A DNA stretch of 64,000 bases from JALORV01 sp963780715. Its GTDB lineage: Bacteria; Pseudomonadota; Gammaproteobacteria; Burkholderiales; Burkholderiaceae_F. Each line of letters starts with the position of its first letter. Within the stretch, counting starts at the first letter, position 1. Both the position numbers and the translations under genes were made by a program. This document shows, piece by piece, positions 26,908 through 37,357 of this stretch. The stretch covers positions 62,001-126,000 of the forward strand of contig CAWADK010000016.1 in the NCBI GenBank assembly GCA_963780715.1, given 5' to 3'. A model generated the notes under the pieces. The model saw only the letters and a program-made list of their open reading frames with translations, was not told where the DNA came from and searched no databases.

Positions 26908-28137
26908 TCAATAATCGCGCCCGCCCGCCAGCGCGACCGCCGCGAAGCGCAGGATTCCGTAAGCGACCCAGTTCACGGTACGCCGCAGCACGCCGCGGCG
27001 CGCGAAAGCATCTGCCTGCAACGGGCGCGAGCGCTCTTCGATCGCACGCTCCAGGTCGGCGCGCAATTCGCGCGCGAACGCCCTGTCGTACACCGCAACG
27101 TTGGCTTCACGCGCCAGCAGAAGGCTGTAAGGATCGATGTTGCTGGAACCGACGGTCGACCAGCGGTCGTCGATGACGGCCACCTTCGCGTGCAGGTAGC
27201 TCTCCTTGTACTCGTGAATCTCGATGCCGGCGGCCAGCAGCTGCCCATAGAGCGCCTCCTGGCCGTAGTGCTGGAGCGCGTATTCGACCCGGCCCTGGAC
27301 CAGCAGCCGCACCCGCACGCCGCGTTGAGCACATTCGACGAGTGCGCGGCGGAATGTGCGGCCAGGGACAAAGTAGGCCATTGCGATCAGCACATAAGAC
27401 CGCGCCTGTGCCAGCGCATCCAGGAATGCGTGCTCGATCGTGCGCCGGTTCCGCACGTTGTCACGCAGCAGCAAGGAAGCGCGCACGCCGTCGGGCAGCG
27501 GCGGCGGTACCGACTCCAGCGCGAGCACCTGCGGCGAATCCGCGCGCCGCCGCAGCTGCAGCAGCTCGAGCGTCCACCACAGGCGCTTCATTGCGTAGGC
27601 AATCGGCGCGACGATCGGCCCCTCGCACATCACTGCAAAGTCAAAGCGCGGGCCTAGGTCAGCACTTCCCGCATCGGGATGATGGTGGTCATCGATGATG
27701 TTGATGCCGCCGACGAAGGCCAGCTGATCGTCGACCAGCACCAGCTTGCGGTGCAGGCGGCGCAACAACCGGCGTTCGAGCCGCCACCAGCGTTCAGGTC
27801 GAAAGATCACGACCTGCGCCCCGACCGCCTCGAGCCGCTGCTTCAGCGTCGGGGCGAACGAACCGGTGCCAAAGCCGTCCACGATCACGCGCACCGCCAC
27901 GCCGCGATCGGCCGCGATCGCCAGCGCGTCGCTGACGCGCGTACCGACGCTGTCCTGCGCAAAGATGTAGGTTTCGAGGTAGATCGAACGCGCCGCGCCT
28001 TCGATCGCCGCGAGCAGGCGGGGGAAGTACTCGTCGCCGTTTTCCAGCAGACCAACCCGGTTGCCGCCGTAGACCAGCGGCCGCGTCGTGATGTCGAAGC
28101 GGGAACGCCGGCGGTCCGGACGTTCGCCGTCGGTCAT
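26908..28137 (-). CDS. clsB: Phospholipase D family cardiolipin synthase
   Basis: This 409-residue member of the phospholipase D superfamily condenses phosphatidyl lipids to cardiolipin at the inner membrane. Both HKD motifs are intact: H129-K131-D136 in LHRKLVLVDD and H316-K318-D323 in YLHAKVAVIDD. There is no N-terminal membrane-helix pair, which fits the ClsB (YbhO) type. The ATG at 28137 overlaps the stop of the upstream endonuclease/phosphatase gene (ATGA), a coupling seen also in other bacteria where ybhO follows ybhP. The C-terminus ends in a hydrophobic segment (ILRFAAVALAGG). Confidence 0.9.
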   Translation of the reverse strand: MTDGERPDRRRSRFDITTRPLVYGGNRVGLLENGDEYFPRLLAAIEGAARSIYLETYIFAQDSVGTRVSDALAIAADRGVAVRVIVDGFGTGSFAPTLKQRLEAVGAQVVIFRPERWWRLERRLLRRLHRKLVLVDDQLAFVGGINIIDDHHHPDAGSADLGPRFDFAVMCEGPIVAPIAYAMKRLWWTLELLQLRRRADSPQVLALESVPPPLPDGVRASLLLRDNVRNRRTIEHAFLDALAQARSYVLIAMAYFVPGRTFRRALVECAQRGVRVRLLVQGRVEYALQHYGQEALYGQLLAAGIEIHEYKESYLHAKVAVIDDRWSTVGSSNIDPYSLLLAREANVAVYDRAFARELRADLERAIEERSRPLQADAFARRGVLRRTVNWVAYGILRFAAVALAGGRDY

Positions 28138-28943
28138 GCCACTTCGAGATCCGCGATCAACGGCATGTGGTCGGAGCGTTGCGACCACTCGATGCCCTTT
28201 GGCACGCGCACTTCGTGCACGTTGAAGCCGCGCACGTAGATGCGGTCCAGCGACAGCCACGGCATCACGCTCGGGTAGGTCCGCGCGACCTGCGAGCGAT
28301 TGGAATCGCGCCACGGCATGAGCCGCTCGAACCGACGCCCGTTGCGCTGCCGACGATTGAAGTCCGCGGCCGCTTCGACCACGTCGAGCTCACTATGCAG
28401 GATCTCGTCGACGCCCTTTTGCCAGTCGTTGAAGTCGCCGGCGATGATGAGCGGCGCACCAGCCGGCACCTCACTGCGGACGAAGTCGATCAGGAACTCG
28501 GCCTGCCTCACCCGGCTGCGCTTGATCAGACCGAAGTGCGTGTTGATCAGGTGGATGTCGAGCGCGCCGCGCTTCGATTCGATGTGCGACACAGCGTGCA
28601 GCAGGCCGCGCTTTTCCAGCGCGTGGTCGGAGATGTCGTGGTTCAGGTACTGGCCGATCGTATGGCGCGAAACGATGGCGTTGCCGTGGTGCCCGTGCGG
28701 GTAGACGGCGTTCATGCCGTAGGCCCGGTGGACGTAACTGCCGTTGCACAGCACGTCGAGCTGAGTGCCGTTCGGATGGCCCGGGCGCCGCGCGAGCCGC
28801 TCGTTGCGCTCCTGCACTTCCTGCAGGAAACAGATGTCGGCGTCGATTGCATGGAGCGCGACGCGCAGGTCATGGATGCGCGAACGCTTGCGCAATCCCA
28901 TGACACCCTTGTGAATGTTGTACGTCGCGACGCGAAGCTGCAT
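28134..28943 (-). CDS. Endonuclease/exonuclease/phosphatase family protein (YbhP type)
   Basis: This 269-residue protein has the Mg-dependent EEP fold shared by DNase I, AP endonucleases and inositol-phosphate phosphatases. Motifs are VATYNIHKG, the acidic LQEVQE, LINTHFGL, the paired residues IAGDFNDW, LDRIYVRG and SDHMPLIADL at the C-terminus. All catalytic residues appear present. In enterobacteria the homologue (YbhP) precedes clsB, as here. Its substrate is unproven; a phospholipid-related phosphodiester is plausible. The start at 28943 is chosen because homologues begin at MQLRVATYN. It begins 14 bp after the upstream lipoprotein gene ends. Confidence 0.9.
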   Translation of the reverse strand: MQLRVATYNIHKGVMGLRKRSRIHDLRVALHAIDADICFLQEVQERNERLARRPGHPNGTQLDVLCNGSYVHRAYGMNAVYPHGHHGNAIVSRHTIGQYLNHDISDHALEKRGLLHAVSHIESKRGALDIHLINTHFGLIKRSRVRQAEFLIDFVRSEVPAGAPLIIAGDFNDWQKGVDEILHSELDVVEAAADFNRRQRNGRRFERLMPWRDSNRSQVARTYPSVMPWLSLDRIYVRGFNVHEVRVPKGIEWSQRSDHMPLIADLEVA

Positions 28944-28957
28944 GCAGGGAGTCTCGC

Positions 28958-30454
28958 TCAATCGGCACCTGGCGCAAGCGAGAAATAGCGGTCGAACAGG
29001 TGCGGATCGTCGAAATGGCGGCGTCCGACAAACGCCGTCGCGTGATGGCCCCACTGCCGCATTTGGCCGGCCGAAGGCACGCCCATGGGCCAGAAAAGAT
29101 AGCGCTCGGCGCGCTCGGTGCCCGGCACCAGTCCATCGGGGCCGTAGATGCTGCGGGTCCCACCGCCCGCGGCGGCCGGCACCGGGAGCGCCCGCAGCAC
29201 GTTCTCATCCAGCAACCGGTACGGAATACCCGGCGCGGGCGTGTTCGTGTCGATGCCGACGCGCTCGATATTGTGGTCGTGCGCGCCGAGGAAGACCATG
29301 ACGCGCTCGTCCGCCGCCGGCGAGTACAGCACCTGCGGCACGAACAGCGATTCGTCGAGCGGGCCTTCGCCGTCGCGTGGCGCCGGGCGCTCGCGCACGC
29401 GCTCGGTCGGAAAGAACATCTGGAAGCAGCCGCAGGCGTGGATCGAGTCGTAGACGAGCGGCCGGCCGGCGGCATCGAGAGTTACCCGCCACACCACGGC
29501 ATCGAGATGGCCCGCCACCAAGTCGAGCGTGTGGGCCGCCGGCCGCGCCGGGAACCAGAACGTGTAGACCAGCTGCAACGCGGCCGCGCCGTTGAACTGG
29601 GTCCACGCCACTCGCGCATAGGCCGCGGGATCGTAGGTGTTGACGGCCAGCGTTGCGCCCTGCACCGATGCGCGCCACGTCAGGGAGCCGATGCGGTCGT
29701 TGCCGTCGACGGTGTCGACGATCAGTACCGGTGCGTGCTGCACCAGCAGCTGCCATGCGCGCTCGGGCGTCACCACCGGCATGCGCAGTGCCATCGACGT
29801 AGGCGCGCTCGACAGTCCGGCCACCGTTCCCTCGGGCATCCCAGCCGCCGGGACGTAGCGGATCCGCTCCCCTCGAACGACCAGTTCGGGAAAGGGGGTC
29901 GCAAACAGTTCACGCGTGGCCTGCTGCCAGGACGCCACGCCGAGCGCGAACGGAAACATCGTCACCGGATACAGGCCTGCAACACGCTGCGCATCGACAT
30001 AGGCGTCAGGCACCTTGGCGGACGCCGCCGCGTGGGAGGCCATCGGCCGCGCGGCGGCGATGAGCTCCGAGCGGCAGCGCGCGAGCGCATCGGCTTCGGA
30101 GCCCGAGACCGACAAGTTGGCCGACTCGAAGCGGCGCGCTTCGGCATCGAGCGCGGCCATGCGGTCCAGCTTGCCGGCGGCAATCGCCTGCGGATCGCCG
30201 TTCGCCGGCAGCCACCTTTCGGTGAAGCGATCCGCCCGCAGGTAGGGATACCCCGGCACGCGCACTTCCTGTGCGTCGCGCCGACCGGCTGCATCGACCC
30301 GAAGGTCCAGCGCCTGCAGCAGGCGCAGGCACTCGCCGACCTTGCCTTCCTGCGTAAGCTGCGCTGCCGCCGGCGCCACCGCATACGGATCGCCCGGCGT
30401 CGCGCAGCCCGCCAGCACCAGATGCGCGCAGGCAAGTGCCGGCCGTGAGCGCAC
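28958..30454 (-). CDS. Large hypothetical lipoprotein
   Basis: This is a 498-residue predicted lipoprotein of no family I recognise. A short signal (GTG start at 30454) leads to a lipobox LAGC near residue 17. The mature part contains a helical N-terminal third and then a beta-rich region with VSWQQ-like and LVYTFWFPARP segments. It also contains DSIHACGCFQMFF with a closely spaced Cys pair, and HDHNIERVG and GHHATAFVGRRHF, which are rich in histidine and could bind metal. It sits between the SRPBCC protein and the endonuclease/phosphatase inside an otherwise conserved gene block. The start is weakly supported; the body is clearly coding. Confidence 0.7.
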   Translation of the reverse strand: MRSRPALACAHLVLAGCATPGDPYAVAPAAAQLTQEGKVGECLRLLQALDLRVDAAGRRDAQEVRVPGYPYLRADRFTERWLPANGDPQAIAAGKLDRMAALDAEARRFESANLSVSGSEADALARCRSELIAAARPMASHAAASAKVPDAYVDAQRVAGLYPVTMFPFALGVASWQQATRELFATPFPELVVRGERIRYVPAAGMPEGTVAGLSSAPTSMALRMPVVTPERAWQLLVQHAPVLIVDTVDGNDRIGSLTWRASVQGATLAVNTYDPAAYARVAWTQFNGAAALQLVYTFWFPARPAAHTLDLVAGHLDAVVWRVTLDAAGRPLVYDSIHACGCFQMFFPTERVRERPAPRDGEGPLDESLFVPQVLYSPAADERVMVFLGAHDHNIERVGIDTNTPAPGIPYRLLDENVLRALPVPAAAGGGTRSIYGPDGLVPGTERAERYLFWPMGVPSAGQMRQWGHHATAFVGRRHFDDPHLFDRYFSLAPGAD

Positions 30455-30660
30455 TCCAGGAACGCACGGTTTGCCGCCGCGCTGACGGGCGAGCGGAGCG
30501 ATCCGTGGACTTCACCTCGGACGGGTCCAGGGCCGGCCCTGCGAGTCTTCCGGACGGGTGTGACATGCAGACGCAAGCTCTTCGAGCGATGCCGACTCAT
30601 GAACCGCATTATGCGCAACGATGGGCCTGTCATGAAGCCGAGGTCACGGATCAGCGTCGA

Positions 30661-31224
30661 TCACTGTCGCTGGCGTGCGGCCGCGCGCCGCTCGCTTTCC
30701 TGGACAACGGCGCGCAGTTGTGTCTCGAGGTTCTGCCGCACGGCCGCCGACCCGATCGCGGGTGGCGGCGGCAGGCGTGAAACGATCAAGGCGGTGTAGC
30801 GCAGAATCACAGGGCCACGCGCTGCGGATCTCTCGAGTTCATAGCGGCCCTCGAACGTTTCGATGGCGCGGCCTTTGAGTACGCCCAGGTCGAAGCTGAG
30901 CGCACGCGCGTGCGCCACCCGTTGGCCGCGATGCTCGATATCGAGCTGCACCTTGAGATCCTGCGCAAACAGCAGGAAGCGGAACTCACCCTGCTGCTCC
31001 ACCAGCAGGCGCTCGCCGTCGCGCCCCTCGCGAGTCCGCTCGACGACGCGGCAGGCGCGAATGCCCGGCATGTAGGTGGGCAGCGCCGCGTAGTCGGTGA
31101 TCGTTTCCCACACGACGGTGGCAGCGGCGTCGATCCGACACTCGGCGTCGGCCTCGAAGGTCCGGCCCTTGCGCCGCACGTCCACCCGCACCCCGAGCCC
31201 GGTCTCCGGCGCCGCGCGAGTCAT
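30661..31224 (-). CDS. SRPBCC family protein (COQ10/RatA-like)
   Basis: This 187-residue protein has the START-like cyclase/dehydrase fold. The typical opening is FEADAECRIDAAATVVWETI followed by DYAALPTYMPGI, and the closing helix contains QNLETQLRAVVQE. This pattern is shared by coenzyme-Q-binding COQ10/RatA proteins and by membrane-lipid-related SRPBCC proteins. It begins 19 bp after the nudB stop on the same strand, so the two are probably cotranscribed. There is no signal peptide; it is expected to be cytoplasmic. Confidence 0.82.
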   Translation of the reverse strand: MTRAAPETGLGVRVDVRRKGRTFEADAECRIDAAATVVWETITDYAALPTYMPGIRACRVVERTREGRDGERLLVEQQGEFRFLLFAQDLKVQLDIEHRGQRVAHARALSFDLGVLKGRAIETFEGRYELERSAARGPVILRYTALIVSRLPPPPAIGSAAVRQNLETQLRAVVQESERRAAARQRQ

Positions 31225-31243
31225 GATCTGGACACTTTCTTCA

Positions 31244-31702
31244 TCAACGGCGCGCAGCGAGTCGCTGCGGCAGGGCCCGAATCGCCTGCACGTTGGTCCA
31301 GGAGAAGCACGCGTCGGCCGCCTCGCGCCAGGGCAGCCAGCGGAATGCCGTGTGCTCGCCAGCTGCGAGCCGTGGTTCGAACGTCATCCTGACCTGCAAT
31401 CCGAACACATGCTCCGTGTTCTCAGTGACGCCCGGCGCGTAGCGATGGCGCCAGTGCGGATAGATCGCGTAGCGGTTCACCTGGTTCCAGTCGTCGAACT
31501 CGGCGGGCGACTTCTCGAGCCCGGTTTCTTCGGCAACTTCACGCGCACAGGTGAGTGCCAGCGGTTCGTCGGTCGACGCGCGACTGCCGGTGACCGACTG
31601 CCAGAACCCGCGATGATCGGCGCGCTCGAGCAGCAGCACTTCCAGATCCGGGGTGTGGATCACCACCAGCACCGACTCCGGGACCTTGAAGGCGACTGTC
31701 AC
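31244..31702 (-). CDS. nudB: Dihydroneopterin triphosphate diphosphatase
   Basis: This 152-residue Nudix hydrolase removes pyrophosphate from dihydroneopterin triphosphate, the second step of folate synthesis. The start of the family signature is FWQSVTGS, and the Nudix box continues through DEPLALTCAREVAEETGL with the REVxEExG core at residues 54-61. Compared with the strict Nudix pattern there is one extra residue between the glycine and the first glutamate. It lies 135 bp downstream of aspS, the order found in many betaproteobacteria. A role in general Nudix clean-up cannot be excluded. Confidence 0.9.
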   Translation of the reverse strand: MTVAFKVPESVLVVIHTPDLEVLLLERADHRGFWQSVTGSRASTDEPLALTCAREVAEETGLEKSPAEFDDWNQVNRYAIYPHWRHRYAPGVTENTEHVFGLQVRMTFEPRLAAGEHTAFRWLPWREAADACFSWTNVQAIRALPQRLAARR

Positions 31703-31837
31703 CGACAGTACCTACCCAACCGACCCGACAGGCGCCGCTCGCCGACCGGGCCCAGGTGCGCGGCTCAAGCCGGACCACGCGCCCCGCGGGGAGTAGCTGA
31801 AGGCGAGCCGATCGCCGGTTGCGCGCGGCACGGCCCG

Positions 31838-33691
31838 CTACTTCTGGTTCAACTCGCCGCCGTGACGCGATTGCGGTGCCACCGTTACCGAGCCCGTCGC
31901 CTCCGGCCGGGCCTCACCGCGCAGCCGGATGTGCAACTCGCGCAGCTGCTTCTCGCCGACCGGCGACGGCGCCTTCGTCAGCAGACACTGCGCGCGCTGC
32001 GTTTTCGGGAAGGCGATGACGTCACGGATCGACTCGGCGCCGGCCATCATCGTGACGATGCGGTCGAGCCCGAACGCGATGCCCCCGTGCGGCGGTGCGC
32101 CGTATTGCAGGGCATCGAGCAGGAAGCCGAATTTCTCGCGCGCTTCCTCGGCGCCGATTTTCAGTGCGCGGAAGACCTTGCTCTGCACTTCCTCGCGGTG
32201 AATCCGCACCGAGCCGCCGCCAATTTCCCAGCCATTCAACGCCATGTCGTAGGCCTTTGCCAGCGCCTTGGAGGGATCGGTGTGCAGGAAGTCCTCGTGA
32301 CCCTGCTTCGGGCTGGTGAACGGATGGTGGGCCGCGACGTAGCGCTGCTCTTCTTCGTCGAATTCGAACATCGGGAAGTCGATCACCCACAGCGGCTTCC
32401 AGCCTTCGGCCGAGAGGCCGTGCGCGCGGCCGAATTCGCTGTGGCCGATCTTCGTGCGCAGGGCGCCGAGCGAGTCGTACACGATCTTGGCGCGGTCGGC
32501 GCCGAAGAAGATCACGTCGCCATCGGCCGCACCGGTGCGTTCGAGCACCGCGGCCAGTGCGGCATCGTGCAGGTTCTTGACGATCGGGCTCTGCAGGCCA
32601 TCGCGGCCCTTCGCCTTTTCGTTGACCTTGACGTAGGCAAGCCCCTTGGCGCCGTAGATCTTGACGAACTCGGTGTAGCCGTCGATCTCCGAACGCGGCA
32701 TTTCGCCACCGCCCGGCACCCGCAGCGCGACGACCTTGCCGTCCTTCATCTCGGTCGCACCCTTGAAGACCTTGAACTCGACGTCACGCATCAGGTCGGT
32801 GACGTCGGCCAGCTCCATGTTCACGCGCAGGTCGGGCTTGTCCGACCCATAGCGCGACATCGCCTCGGCGTAGGTCATCACCGGAAACGGCTTGGGCAGC
32901 GTCACACCCATCACCTCGGCGAACACCGTCCGGATCATCTCCTCCATCAGGGCGCGGATCTCGGTTTCGTCGAGGAACGAGGTCTCGACGTCGATCTGCG
33001 TGAACTCGGGCTGGCGGTCGGCCCGCAGGTCCTCGTCGCGGAAGCACTTGACGATCTGGTAGTAGCGGTCGAAGCCTGCGACCATCAGCAACTGCTTGAA
33101 GAGCTGAGGCGACTGCGGGAGTGCAAAGAACTCGCCCGCATGCACGCGCGACGGCACCAGGTAGTCGCGCGCGCCTTCCGGCGTGCTCTTGGTCAGCATC
33201 GGCGTCTCGATGTCGACGAAACCATGCGCGTCGAGGTACTTGCGCACCGCCATCGCGACCTTGTAGCGCAGCATCAGGTTTTTCTGCATCGGCACGCGGC
33301 GCAGGTCGAGCACGCGATGCGTCAGCCGTGTCGTTTCGGACAGGTTGTCGTCGTCGAGCTGGAACGGCACCGGCACCGATGGATTGAGGATCACGAGTTC
33401 GGTCGCGAGCACCTCGACGGCACCCGACACGATGTTCTCGTTGAGCGTGCCTTCCGGCCGCCTGCGCACCTGGCCGATGATCTTCAGGCAGAACTCGTTG
33501 CGCACCTTCTCCGCGTTGGCGAACACCTCGGCCCGGTCGGGGTCGCAGACGACCTGCAACAGGCCTTCGCGGTCGCGCAGGTCGATGAAGATCACGCCGC
33601 CATGGTCGCGTCGGCGATGCACCCAGCCAAAGAGGGTGACGGTCTGGCCGATGAACTTCTCGTCCACCCGGCCGGCATATTCGGTACGCAT
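31838..33691 (-). CDS. aspS: Aspartate--tRNA ligase
   Basis: This 617-residue class II aminoacyl-tRNA synthetase charges tRNA with aspartate. The N-terminal OB-fold anticodon domain begins MRTEYAGRVDEKFIGQ. Motif 2 lies in FRDEDLRADRQPEFTQID, the bacterial GAD insert covers about residues 290-420, and motif 3 is GIAFGLDRIVTMMAG. The length fits the bacterial type. The ATG at 33691 has GGAG seven bases upstream; the frame is open further but without homology. It may be discriminating or non-discriminating (also acting on tRNA-Asn), which the sequence alone does not tell. Confidence 0.97.
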   Translation of the reverse strand: MRTEYAGRVDEKFIGQTVTLFGWVHRRRDHGGVIFIDLRDREGLLQVVCDPDRAEVFANAEKVRNEFCLKIIGQVRRRPEGTLNENIVSGAVEVLATELVILNPSVPVPFQLDDDNLSETTRLTHRVLDLRRVPMQKNLMLRYKVAMAVRKYLDAHGFVDIETPMLTKSTPEGARDYLVPSRVHAGEFFALPQSPQLFKQLLMVAGFDRYYQIVKCFRDEDLRADRQPEFTQIDVETSFLDETEIRALMEEMIRTVFAEVMGVTLPKPFPVMTYAEAMSRYGSDKPDLRVNMELADVTDLMRDVEFKVFKGATEMKDGKVVALRVPGGGEMPRSEIDGYTEFVKIYGAKGLAYVKVNEKAKGRDGLQSPIVKNLHDAALAAVLERTGAADGDVIFFGADRAKIVYDSLGALRTKIGHSEFGRAHGLSAEGWKPLWVIDFPMFEFDEEEQRYVAAHHPFTSPKQGHEDFLHTDPSKALAKAYDMALNGWEIGGGSVRIHREEVQSKVFRALKIGAEEAREKFGFLLDALQYGAPPHGGIAFGLDRIVTMMAGAESIRDVIAFPKTQRAQCLLTKAPSPVGEKQLRELHIRLRGEARPEATGSVTVAPQSRHGGELNQK

Positions 33692-34031
33692 GGAAAACTC
33701 CGCTTCGTAGCTGGCGGCCCGCGCCGCGGCGACTCGACGCGCCGGCGCAACCGCGCAAAACCCGTGATTATCCCTGAGGGGCTCGTCTTTAGCTTGGAGG
33801 CCGGGATGGCGCTGAGGGTCGCTCGAAAACCCGGCACATACGGGGCCGGACAGCGCTACCTGCCCGACCCTACCGGTTTCGCCGATTCGACGATGCGCAC
33901 GGCGCAGCGAGACGAGCACGACCCTCGGCGCGCCTGGCAGCACCGGCACACAGCATCGAATGGCGACTCGTCGTCATGGGCTCAACCCTATCAGGCGAAT
34001 GCGCGCCGTTCAACGTCGTGCGCGAGCCGCC
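33692..34031. other. Upstream region of aspS, no gene
   Basis: Between the DUF502 stop and the aspS start no frame has coding character. It should hold the aspS promoter; I could not pick a convincing -35/-10 pair and see no T-box or other leader structure. Confidence 0.4.
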
Positions 34032-34679
34032 CTATTGCGACGCCGACGCCGGCGGCGCGCTGGTGAGCGCGGCCGGCCGGGTCGACCGGCCGCCGGGCTC
34101 CACCACGCCGAGCGAGACGTGGTACTTAAGGGCGTCGTCGATATTGACGTCGACATCCCGCACCCGTGATGGCGGCATCATCAGCACGTAGCCCGACGTC
34201 GGGTTGGGGGCCGTCGGCACGTAGACGGTGACCCAGCCTTCGCCAAGTTCATCCGCGACCACGCCCGCGGGTTCGCCGACGATGAACGCCAGCGTCCACT
34301 GTTCCGGCTGCGGGAACTCGACCAGCACGACCTTGCGGAAGGCGTTGCCTTTCGGTGAGAGCATCGTGTCGGACACCTGCTTCACGCTCGAATAGATCGA
34401 CCGCACGATCGGGATCCGGCCGAGCAGCCCTTCCCACCACAGCAGCAGGCGGCGCCCCACGATGTTGCGTGCGAGCACGCCGGTGAAGAGCACGACGGCC
34501 ACGGCGAGCAGCGCCCCAAGGCCCGGGATGCGAAAGCCGAACAGCGCTTCCGGCCGCCAGGCCGGCGGCAGCAGCAGCAGCGACTGATCCATCCAGCCGA
34601 TGATCGTCTCGATGATCAGCAGGGTGATCCCGAGTGGAACCCAGATCAGCAGACCGGTAACCAGGTACTTCCGGAACAT
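34032..34679 (-). CDS. DUF502 family membrane protein
   Basis: This 215-residue inner-membrane protein of the DUF502 family is of unknown function. It begins FRKYLVTGLLIWVPLGITLL with the first helix. A second helix follows near LGALLAVAVVLFTGVLARN, then the conserved RIPIVRSIYSSVKQVSDTM and a soluble C-terminal part containing TSGYVLMMPPSRV. The start at 34679 matches the usual N-terminus; an ATG at 34712 would add 11 residues. It stands between the FmdB-type gene and aspS, as in many betaproteobacteria. Confidence 0.9.
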   Translation of the reverse strand: MFRKYLVTGLLIWVPLGITLLIIETIIGWMDQSLLLLPPAWRPEALFGFRIPGLGALLAVAVVLFTGVLARNIVGRRLLLWWEGLLGRIPIVRSIYSSVKQVSDTMLSPKGNAFRKVVLVEFPQPEQWTLAFIVGEPAGVVADELGEGWVTVYVPTAPNPTSGYVLMMPPSRVRDVDVNIDDALKYHVSLGVVEPGGRSTRPAALTSAPPASASQ

Positions 34680-34732
34680 GCCACGCCTCGCCAGCATCCG
34701 TGCCGGCGTCATGGGCCGGCTCGAAATGAAGA

Positions 34733-34753
34733 AGCCGCGGTTCGGCCGCGGCT
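34733..34753 (-). terminator. Hairpin between the FmdB-type gene and DUF502 gene
   Basis: A perfect eight-base stem AGCCGCGG/CCGCGGCT with a five-base loop is followed on the minus strand by TTCTTCATTT. It may attenuate transcription from the FmdB-type gene into the DUF502 gene; the T run is too broken for a strong terminator. Confidence 0.45.
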
Positions 34754-34814
34754 CCCGAAGGCTCCGAGGATAGCCGATCGCACGACGCCGCCTGTTAAAG
34801 CGCGGTGCGATTCG

Positions 34815-35180
34815 TCAGGACGACGCGGGGCTCGGTCCGCTGGCGGGCGCCGGTGAAGGGGACGAAGTTGGCGCAACCGGCGCGGCCTCTGTCGCCTTTG
34901 CCGTGCTGGGGGCGCCCTCTGCGGGCTTGGCAGCGTCCGGCTTCACGTCCGCGTCGGTCGACTTGCCTTCGCCCTTCGCATCCTTGGGCTTGGTGCCGTT
35001 GTTCTTGAAGTCGGTCGCATACCAGCCGCTGCCCTTCAGCTGAAAGCCCGCGGCAGTCACCTGCTTCACGAGGCTCGGACGCTGGCAAGCCGGGCACTCG
35101 GTCAACGGCGCGTCGGAGATCTTCTGCAGCACTTCGACTTCGTGGCCGCAGTCCTGGCATCGGTAGGCGTAGATCGGCAT
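34815..35180 (-). CDS. FmdB family zinc-ribbon protein
   Basis: This is a 121-residue protein. The first 60 residues are the FmdB regulatory zinc ribbon: MPIYAYRCQDCGHEVE with the first CxxC, TECPACQRP with the second, and the conserved FQLKGSGWYATDF. The C-terminal half is a low-complexity Lys/Asp/Ala/Pro/Ser tail typical of betaproteobacterial members. The molecular role is unknown; the name derives from a regulator of formamidase. It heads the conserved FmdB-DUF502-aspS-nudB order. Confidence 0.9.
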   Translation of the reverse strand: MPIYAYRCQDCGHEVEVLQKISDAPLTECPACQRPSLVKQVTAAGFQLKGSGWYATDFKNNGTKPKDAKGEGKSTDADVKPDAAKPAEGAPSTAKATEAAPVAPTSSPSPAPASGPSPASS

Positions 35181-35333
35181 CGGTTGCTACTGGTTATCAG
35201 TTTGCGTGGATTCTAAGGGAGGGGTCGCGCTCTCCAGGTCGCGAGATAGGGGCTGAATTCCGCCGGATCAAGCCCCTCGCTTGGACTTTGCCGAGGCCTG
35301 TTGCACACTGCCCGCCGCTCCGGAGGGAAAAAC

Positions 35334-36713
<1,380 letters not shown>

Positions 36714-37018
36714 CGCACCGGGAAGCGCCGCGCGCAGTGCCGCGCGCGCCTCCACGCAGCCGATCGCTTCGCTCCTCCTACTGTCCTTTTCCGACTCGCC
36801 CTGGCTGCTGGCCGTGAAAACGGAGTGAACGGCCGCCCGGCGCGACGAACTGCGCCTGCGGCGGATGAAGTGCGAAGCGGCGCCTGGACGCGATGAAACC
36901 GGCCCTGCAGTTCGCGCCGCGATTTCTGCACCCCGTCGCAAGTCGCTCGCAGCCGAGCGGTGCTCTGCCTACAGTGCGTTCATCGACACCGAACAACGCC
37001 GCACGAAAGGACCGAACG
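36714..37018. other. Intergenic stretch upstream of a small membrane protein
   Basis: No coding frame is supported. A TACAGT at 36970-36975 could be the -10 element for the small gene at 37019. No matching -35 is clear. Confidence 0.35.
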
Positions 37019-37207
37019 ATGAACGCCAACTACTCCACCCCCGCCCGCGTCAAGCTCAGCGCCTTCATCGGCGCCGTGGTGGCCAGCGTCGTCATCCTGG
37101 GCAGCACCGTGGCCGGCATGCAGCCGACCGACGAGTTCAACGGCCACCTGGTGGCGATGGAGCGTGTCGTCATCACGGCCGCCTCGAGCGCGACGGCGAC
37201 CCGCTGA
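37019..37207 (+). CDS. Small single-pass membrane protein
   Basis: This is a 62-residue protein of unknown function: a short polar N-terminus (MNANYSTPARVKLSAF), one membrane helix (about residues 15-33) and a tail of about 28 residues that would face the periplasm. AAAGGA precedes the ATG at 37019. A perfect hairpin terminator follows 70 bp downstream, so the gene appears to be a complete small transcription unit. It resembles the frameshifted small gene at 3561 in architecture only. Confidence 0.6.
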   Translation: MNANYSTPARVKLSAFIGAVVASVVILGSTVAGMQPTDEFNGHLVAMERVVITAASSATATR

Positions 37208-37276
37208 GCGCGGCGCGTTGATACGCGCGGCGACCGGTCCCGCCCCGCGCACTACGCACCTCACGCAGTACCAAAG

Positions 37277-37300
37277 AAAGCCCGGCTCCGGCCGGGCTTT
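37277..37300. terminator. Bidirectional hairpin terminator
   Basis: A perfect ten-base stem AAAGCCCGGC/GCCGGGCTTT with a TCCG loop lies between the small plus-strand gene and the minus-strand patatin gene and can serve both. Confidence 0.75.
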
Positions 37301-37357
37301 CGCACATCAGCACATTGCACGCGGCGATCAGCGGTGCTGGCGGCCAGCAGGGTACCG

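Noticed and set aside
31097..34066. Plus-strand open frame of 989 codons
   Set aside because: It lies antisense to aspS, nudB and an SRPBCC gene, all with clear homology. The long open frame is an effect of high GC content.
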